Source: Candidatus Pacearchaeota archaeon (GTDB lineage: Archaea; Nanoarchaeota; Nanoarchaeia; Pacearchaeales; GW2011-AR1). From it: 41,246 nucleotides of DNA. The stretch covers positions 1 through 41,246 of the forward strand of contig NZER01000432.1 of NCBI GenBank assembly GCA_002690445.1. Direction: 5' to 3'. Within the stretch, counting starts at the first letter, position 1, and every line of letters starts with the position of its first letter. Positions 36,426 through 41,246 of this stretch are shown here, in pieces. Position numbers and translations under genes: made by a program. The notes under the pieces are model-generated. The model did not search any database. It was not told the DNA's origin and saw only the letters and a list, made by a program, of their open reading frames with translations.

Positions 36426-36682
36426 TGAAGATTATGCCGTCTGAAGACATCATGACCATGATCTCGGAAAACGTTATCCAGATGACCCTCAAGGGAGTCG
36501 AGGTGGCAGCCCATGAGGTGCTTCTGGTATTTAGTCACCCTCACACTGGAGAAGAGAGAGGCTTGGTGTTCAAGGCTCACCCTCTGGCAAGGCTGAAGGA
36601 CAGTGCAATCGTTGTGGAGGCCTTTGCGGAGATCAGTATCATCGAGAAGGGGAAAGAGGATGCATCGGGAACAGGTGACTAG
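36425..36682 (+). CDS. small hypothetical protein (85 aa)
   Basis: The ATG overlaps the terminase stop (TAATG). The product is a mixed alpha/beta protein (IMTMISENVIQMTLKGVEVA, HEVLLVFSHPHTGEERGLVF) without membrane spans. It overlaps the following KTSC gene by 23 bases. No family is recognised; it is wedged between packaging genes. Confidence 0.6.
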   Translation: MKIMPSEDIMTMISENVIQMTLKGVEVAAHEVLLVFSHPHTGEERGLVFKAHPLARLKDSAIVVEAFAEISIIEKGKEDASGTGD

Positions 36683-36866
36683 CTCGTTCATCAAGGGCAT
36701 CGGTTATCAGCGCGGTGTTCTTGAGGTGGAGTTTACGACTGGGGCAAAAATCCAGTACGATGATGTGACGTCACAAGAACACCAGGACTTTATGAGAGCG
36801 AGTAGCAAGGGCAGCTACTTCCATCAGAATATCCGCCCAAGGGGAGGTAGGAAGATTGACAACTGA
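36660..36866 (+). CDS. KTSC-domain protein (68 aa)
   Basis: The ATG follows GGGGAAAGAGG. Residues 7-60 match the KTSC pattern: SSFIKGIGYQRGVLEVEFTT, then G-KIQYDDVTSQEHQDFMRAS and SKGSYFHQNIR. KTSC domains are short beta-sheet modules that occur alone or fused to RNA-processing and phage proteins; their role is unclear. It overlaps both neighbours, and its last bases contain the start of the portal gene. Confidence 0.8.
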   Translation: MHREQVTSSFIKGIGYQRGVLEVEFTTGAKIQYDDVTSQEHQDFMRASSKGSYFHQNIRPRGGRKIDN

Positions 36867-38709
36867 AAAAGCAGAGCTACAGCGCATCTTGGGCGAGGCC
36901 AATGACCGAAAGGGTATCTGGGGGGCTAGGAACGCCTACATCAACGAGACCATGAGGGTCTTGGAGATGGTCAACGAGAGCAAATACAAAGAGTCCACCG
37001 TTATCGGAGACCTCCGCGCTGCCCATGCGTTTGGAGTCCACATCCTCTCCCACTCCCAACCCCGCCACCGCATGGCCCAGTCCATGTTAAAGAACATCGA
37101 CCCAGAAGCTCAGGACACCTACTCCGCTGTCGAGCGCCTGCTCTATGGGGCATGGAGGTGGAATAACGCTCTGCGGTACCGCTCCAACGCGGAGTCGTAC
37201 GAGCGCGACCTTGCAGGCTGGTGCCTCCTCGGGTGGTATTGCACCTACATGGAGCCGATTGTCTTGCCGAACGGTGAGATCGAGCTGTTCACCGACGTCT
37301 GGGACGTTACGGAGGTTTACCCGGAGTTCGGCGGGCGCCGCCTCGGCCTACTCGCTGTGGACAGGGAGTATACGACGACCATCGGGGAGTTCAAACGTCG
37401 GGCTATAGCGAACAACTGGGATTTCTCCAACCTGAAGGGGCCGGATACCGACGCGGTTACTATCCTCGATCACTGGGAGGTAAGGCATAACTCGGAAAAA
37501 CCCGAGCGCCCAGATGTGCTCGAGTCTCTTATCCTGGTTGAGAGCGGGAAGAAAGAGGGCATCACCTCCGACCCCATGGGAGGTCACTTCGTCAAACCTC
37601 TGACAAGACAGGAGAACCTGCTCTCCATCCCGGTTCTCTACGGCCCAGTGAATGGTCTCACACTACCTGCGAGCTACTACAAAGACCCCAAACAGGCGGT
37701 TATGCACATGGGCCAAGCCATGGTTGAGACCGCCAAGACTACCTACCACGCCCTGAACAAGTTTCTCACGCTTCTCAGCCTTGACGTGGAAAACGCCGCT
37801 ATGCGGAACTGGGTCGTGACGACGCTTTCTGGGGACGTGCCGTTCAACAAGGAGGACTTTGAGAAGAGGCTCAACGTCTTCGGAATCCGGCCCGGAGAAG
37901 CCATAGACCTCCAGCAACAGACCACCTCCATAGGCTCTACCATGCCGCTCCTCGACTACTTGGGGGCAATGAAGCAGCGTAACCTCCTTGCCGATACCTC
38001 ATTCGGCAGCATCCCGTTCCCAGCCTCGGGAGTTGCCATAGACCGGCTCAACCGCCAGTCGGAGACGGTGCTGGCCCCGGCACGCGAAGCCATGGAGCAT
38101 GTGTTTTCAGAGGTTGATCACTTCTGGCTCACCAACTGGAGACGGCTGGCTGAGGAGAAGAAGGTCACGGAGCCGATGAGGGTATCGGGGAGGATACGGG
38201 GTGGCACCAACGCTGGCTACTTCGATGAGGAGTTTGAAGGAACGAGCATCCCCGACTCTCATCATGTTGAAGTCACGATAGAGTTGTCGCTTCCGTCCGA
38301 CCAGATCATGAGGGCTCAGACCATGGGGATTCTGCGCCCCGGGAAGCAGAACATGAGTCTACAGACCATACTGGACGAGTTTGGCGGCGTTGAGGACCCT
38401 GCTGGCGAGATGAAGCGCATCAGGGAGGAGCCGTTCCTCGAGGCGATGGCTATTGTCGACGGTATAGGGCGGCTGGAGGCAGAAGGCAGGGCCGCGTTGG
38501 ATAGGGGTGATGAGTTCAAGGCTCGTGGCTATGCTGCGGCTGCTGAAATGCTCATACGGCAGATGCAGCAGCAGTTCGGTGGCGGGCAAGAGGCAGGAAC
38601 GCCGAGTGGCCCAGAGGGAGGCATCAACCCTCGGGCGGGGGCTCAGCCAAGCGGGAATGGGGTAACAGACCTGTCTAACCCTGGCGGTAGACCGCGAGTG
38701 AGGCAATAA
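36856..38709 (+). CDS. portal protein (617 aa)
   Basis: The start is TTG at 36856, with GGGGAGGTAGGAAG upstream and an 11-base overlap with the KTSC gene. The protein shows a helical N-terminal region, a central beta domain (VWDVTEVYPEFGGRRLGLLA) and a long helix-rich stretch near 290-400. A pattern of NRQSETVLAPAREAMEHVF is compatible with the portal stem and crown. The end is Gly/Pro/Gln-rich. Size and place right after the large terminase fit a portal of a podovirus-like or siphovirus-like phage. The family match was not tested. Confidence 0.8.
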   Translation: MTTEKAELQRILGEANDRKGIWGARNAYINETMRVLEMVNESKYKESTVIGDLRAAHAFGVHILSHSQPRHRMAQSMLKNIDPEAQDTYSAVERLLYGAWRWNNALRYRSNAESYERDLAGWCLLGWYCTYMEPIVLPNGEIELFTDVWDVTEVYPEFGGRRLGLLAVDREYTTTIGEFKRRAIANNWDFSNLKGPDTDAVTILDHWEVRHNSEKPERPDVLESLILVESGKKEGITSDPMGGHFVKPLTRQENLLSIPVLYGPVNGLTLPASYYKDPKQAVMHMGQAMVETAKTTYHALNKFLTLLSLDVENAAMRNWVVTTLSGDVPFNKEDFEKRLNVFGIRPGEAIDLQQQTTSIGSTMPLLDYLGAMKQRNLLADTSFGSIPFPASGVAIDRLNRQSETVLAPAREAMEHVFSEVDHFWLTNWRRLAEEKKVTEPMRVSGRIRGGTNAGYFDEEFEGTSIPDSHHVEVTIELSLPSDQIMRAQTMGILRPGKQNMSLQTILDEFGGVEDPAGEMKRIREEPFLEAMAIVDGIGRLEAEGRAALDRGDEFKARGYAAAAEMLIRQMQQQFGGGQEAGTPSGPEGGINPRAGAQPSGNGVTDLSNPGGRPRVRQ

Positions 38710-41246
38710 TGCCACAGCCAGAAGTTGTAGAGGGCTTAGGCTTTATTCCCATAGAGGTTTTGGAATGGGAAGAGAGCCTTGGCGAGCTGACACAAGAACA
38801 GATTGACCGTGAGCATCGGCGCCTTCGCGTGGTGTACCATTTTGTAACTGGCACGAGAAAGCCCGGTGGGCTTAGGGACGAAGCCCTCAGGAAGATTGCG
38901 GCGGGGCAAGGTGTTAATTACATATTCCGTCACTGGACTGTTGCGAAGACCGTTCAGGCGGCGTATCCAGGCCGGGAATCGGAAGACCGGGTTATCTATC
39001 CCATCTTGGCCGAGAACTGGAAGGAAAAGCATGGATACTATCCAAACTCATATGAGGCCAACCTAATAAGGGACCAGATATTTGCCCAAACCCTGAAGGG
39101 GCCAGCACTAGCTGCGATTCTACTGGACCCACGAGGCAACCCCTACGCGCACATTAACCCAGTCAACATCATCGACTCGGTTTCGGATATTGTTGATGCG
39201 GATAGGATGGCACGGGAGATACAGTATATCCGGAGTCTTTCAGTTAGCCGTGCCTCCATCATCCCTCAGCTTCCCCTTGCCTCTCCTGAAGGACTCACCG
39301 TTGAACAACGGCGTCTCTTAACACAGAATGTATTGGCTCTAACAACTAGAGAAGGCCCGTTTGAAATCCCCCCTCCTGCAGAAGAGGGTGGGATATTCCA
39401 AGGCCTTCCCGCTATCGCTGAGGCACGGAAGGCAGCGGCTGAGGAAGAGGAAGCAAAGACACTTGAGGGAAAGCTGAGGGCTGAGTGGAGAAAGTACCGC
39501 CTCCTTGATCCTACCGATGAGCAGATCGCGATTCTATCTGCCTTCGAGCTTGCTCTTGTGACGGATGATCGGGATGAAGCAGAGGCTTTGCTTCCGATGC
39601 TCAATGGTCAGGTGGCGGGATTTGCCCTTACGACCGGGCGCATGGACGAGATGCAGATTTTAGGTATGTCTGGTTCCATTGAACGTGAAATGCGTACGCT
39701 TATGGAGATAGAAATCGCCAAAAAGAAGGATGACCTAACTGACGACCAAGTCGACAGACTGTGGGCAAGTGTGGGCAAGTGGGCAGAGCAGCTTTTCGGC
39801 GAGATGGTCCAGTCTCCAATCGTGTTTCGGGCTGGTCTTACCAATGTGGTAGGACAGTACACCAGGAAGAAGATCGTCGCTGTCGACCAGCTAGAGGATT
39901 CCGCCATGACCCGCGAGGCGATTACCGATAGGCTGCGGAACAGATGGGCAAAGTTACTTGCCCCTGGCGGAGCATGGGGAAAGTCCACACGCCTAAGCGC
40001 TTTGGGGCCGGATGACTTTGGCCTCTTGGCATCTGCGGTGCAGGGAGAACTGACTCAGCTGCAGATTGCGGATGTAGAGTTGCCCACAGGCGAGTGGTTT
40101 TCGAGCCCAGAGGCGCTGGCTCTTACGGAGGCAGACCTCGATGCTGCTATTGCCAAGGCCTTGAAGGACTTCGCCACTCCAATCCTGGCTGACGAACAGC
40201 AAACAGATATGGATTTCAAAGAGTCGTTTGACGAAATCAGACTGGATCAGTATCTGGGGACAGATAACTTTGACCTCCTCAAGAAGGCCGCTGCGATCAC
40301 AGGGGATTCGGTCCTGGACCTCCTCAAAGAGGTAACAGAAGCGGCAGGGCGTGAGGGGATAAACCTCTCCGATAACCTTTCCGCTCAAGTGAAGGCAGCT
40401 CTTGATAGAGTTCTGCTAGATATTCCAGAAGAGGCTGCGACGGAGATCAGGGCGGAGATGGCGAGGCGTAAGAGAAGGGATGACGAGAATCACGTTAATT
40501 CTCTCTTTGTGGATGAGGATAAAGACCCTCTTCCCGGAACGAAGGAATTGATAGAGGCGGCAGAGATACTTGGCAAGACCTCCAGGGAGTTGATAGCGCC
40601 GTTTATAGGCGCGTTTAACCGTGGCGATATAACGCTGCTCGATGTCGTGGAGAGCACCCTCGATCATGAGGCGGAGAACCTGCCTCGTGAACTGGTCCAG
40701 GCCGCTAAGAATAGCATCGCTGACTTGAAGATCGAACGGGCCAAGAAAGAGGTTCAAAAAGAGCAGCTTGATGAGTTCAACGATGCCCAGATTCTCGAGG
40801 CGTTACAGGAGGCAGACAACTTCGACCTACTGGAGCTTGCGGCTCAAGAGATGAACATTACGCCGCTTGAGTTGTACAAGATGGTCTCGCAGCAATTTGT
40901 AGATGAGGCTCCCCTCGACTTTGTGGTAGACGAGGCCTTGAAGTTCGGGCTCACTCAGGTTACTCCCGAGGCCGCAGAACCCATACAGGCACAGTGGGAC
41001 ATACGGAAGGCAAAGACAGAGGAGATTAAAACTCAAGACTTTGTGGTTCTCAACGATCTCCTGAACGTGCCTGGGTTCAGGCAGCTACAGTTTGTGGCCG
41101 GGACCCTCAAGACCACACCGCAGGAGCTTTTGTCGCCACTACAGGAACGTATCGATTCGGGTGCTCTCTCCTGGCAAGACGCTATCCTTCAGGTCATCGA
41201 GGAGCAGCAGTCAGCCCTTGCTGAAAGCTCTGCTGGGGAACGCGGA
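38709..41246 (+). CDS. large helical virion protein, N-terminal part (gene wraps the contig ends)
   Basis: The ATG overlaps the portal stop (TAATG). The frame is open to the last base and continues at base 1, for a total of 1068 aa; bases 41148-41246 duplicate 1-99. After a mixed N-terminal domain (to about residue 160) the protein is almost entirely helical and charged. A helical unit recurs with the core NFDLLxxAA (near residues 518 and 702) followed by a DLL or ELY helix, suggesting a repeat array. No lysozyme, peptidase or MuF motif was recognised. With the 1533-aa protein it probably forms the internal or ejection core next to the portal. Confidence 0.75.
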   Translation, partial: MPQPEVVEGLGFIPIEVLEWEESLGELTQEQIDREHRRLRVVYHFVTGTRKPGGLRDEALRKIAAGQGVNYIFRHWTVAKTVQAAYPGRESEDRVIYPILAENWKEKHGYYPNSYEANLIRDQIFAQTLKGPALAAILLDPRGNPYAHINPVNIIDSVSDIVDADRMAREIQYIRSLSVSRASIIPQLPLASPEGLTVEQRRLLTQNVLALTTREGPFEIPPPAEEGGIFQGLPAIAEARKAAAEEEEAKTLEGKLRAEWRKYRLLDPTDEQIAILSAFELALVTDDRDEAEALLPMLNGQVAGFALTTGRMDEMQILGMSGSIEREMRTLMEIEIAKKKDDLTDDQVDRLWASVGKWAEQLFGEMVQSPIVFRAGLTNVVGQYTRKKIVAVDQLEDSAMTREAITDRLRNRWAKLLAPGGAWGKSTRLSALGPDDFGLLASAVQGELTQLQIADVELPTGEWFSSPEALALTEADLDAAIAKALKDFATPILADEQQTDMDFKESFDEIRLDQYLGTDNFDLLKKAAAITGDSVLDLLKEVTEAAGREGINLSDNLSAQVKAALDRVLLDIPEEAATEIRAEMARRKRRDDENHVNSLFVDEDKDPLPGTKELIEAAEILGKTSRELIAPFIGAFNRGDITLLDVVESTLDHEAENLPRELVQAAKNSIADLKIERAKKEVQKEQLDEFNDAQILEALQEADNFDLLELAAQEMNITPLELYKMVSQQFVDEAPLDFVVDEALKFGLTQVTPEAAEPIQAQWDIRKAKTEEIKTQDFVVLNDLLNVPGFRQLQFVAGTLKTTPQELLSPLQERIDSGALSWQDAILQVIEEQQSALAESSAGERG
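41148..41246. repeat. contig-end direct repeat, right copy
   Basis: An exact 99-base copy of 1-99 in the same orientation and reading frame. It marks circular closure of the assembly. Confidence 0.95.

Noticed and set aside
39758..39790. Short direct repeat GTGGGCAAGT-type in the 1068-aa gene
   Set aside because: Only two imperfect units that encode an ordinary helix; no sign of function.
1..41246. tRNA genes, CRISPR arrays, integrase or attachment sites
   Set aside because: Reading through the window gave no cloverleaf with a typical T-arm sequence, no spaced direct repeats and no recombinase motif; a tRNAscan or HMM search would be decisive.

Overview
The window is a complete or near-complete genome of a tailed double-stranded DNA phage (Caudoviricetes). 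The last 99 bases (41148-41246) repeat the first 99 exactly, and one long reading frame runs off the right end and continues in frame at base 1. The sequence is therefore a circular assembly of about 41,147 bp that was cut open inside a virion gene. No tRNA, CRISPR array, integrase, DNA polymerase or primase was found. The host cannot be named from the sequence. GC looks moderately high, roughly 55-60% in the late genes. Many starts have strong Shine-Dalgarno (SD) sites, and two early promoters look leaderless.

Layout. A regulatory region at 32.06-32.30 kb fires both ways. Rightward from it lie small accessory genes (32.3-34.3 kb), the small and large terminase (34.3-36.4 kb), a KTSC-domain gene, the portal (36.9-38.7 kb) and a 1068-aa helical protein that crosses the contig ends. 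A 1533-aa virion protein follows (0.8-5.4 kb), then a strong terminator, the scaffold and major capsid protein (5.6-7.1 kb), beta-rich decoration, fibre and coiled-coil proteins (7.2-12.5 kb), and tail genes (12.5-18.8 kb). Next come a minus-strand HNH endonuclease of lower GC (18.7-19.4 kb) and a membrane or lysis cassette (19.5-20.9 kb). No major tail tube protein or tape measure was recognised. The two very large proteins beside the portal and the 872-aa late tail protein fit a podovirus-like particle with ejection proteins and a tail nozzle, by inference.

Leftward (32.06 down to 20.92 kb) is a compact early block with many ATGA or TAATG overlaps. It holds many small Cys-rich, probably zinc-binding proteins, a GP88-like protein, a lipoprotein-type thermonuclease, two HTH proteins, an HNH protein, a possible ssDNA-binding protein, a RecB/Cas4-like nuclease, a RusA-like resolvase, a second HNH protein, a replication initiator and a DnaC-like helicase loader. 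This implies that the phage opens its own origin and loads the host replicative helicase, then relies on host polymerase.

Points that deserve attention: a HExxH membrane protein in the lysis cassette where no peptidoglycan hydrolase is recognisable; a duplicated 63-64 bp hairpin element that begins exactly at two stop codons; 14-bp GAAACG iterons beside an AT-rich stretch; a zinc-ribbon microgene that seems to start at ACG; and a 152-nt out-of-frame overlap between the initiator and the helicase loader.
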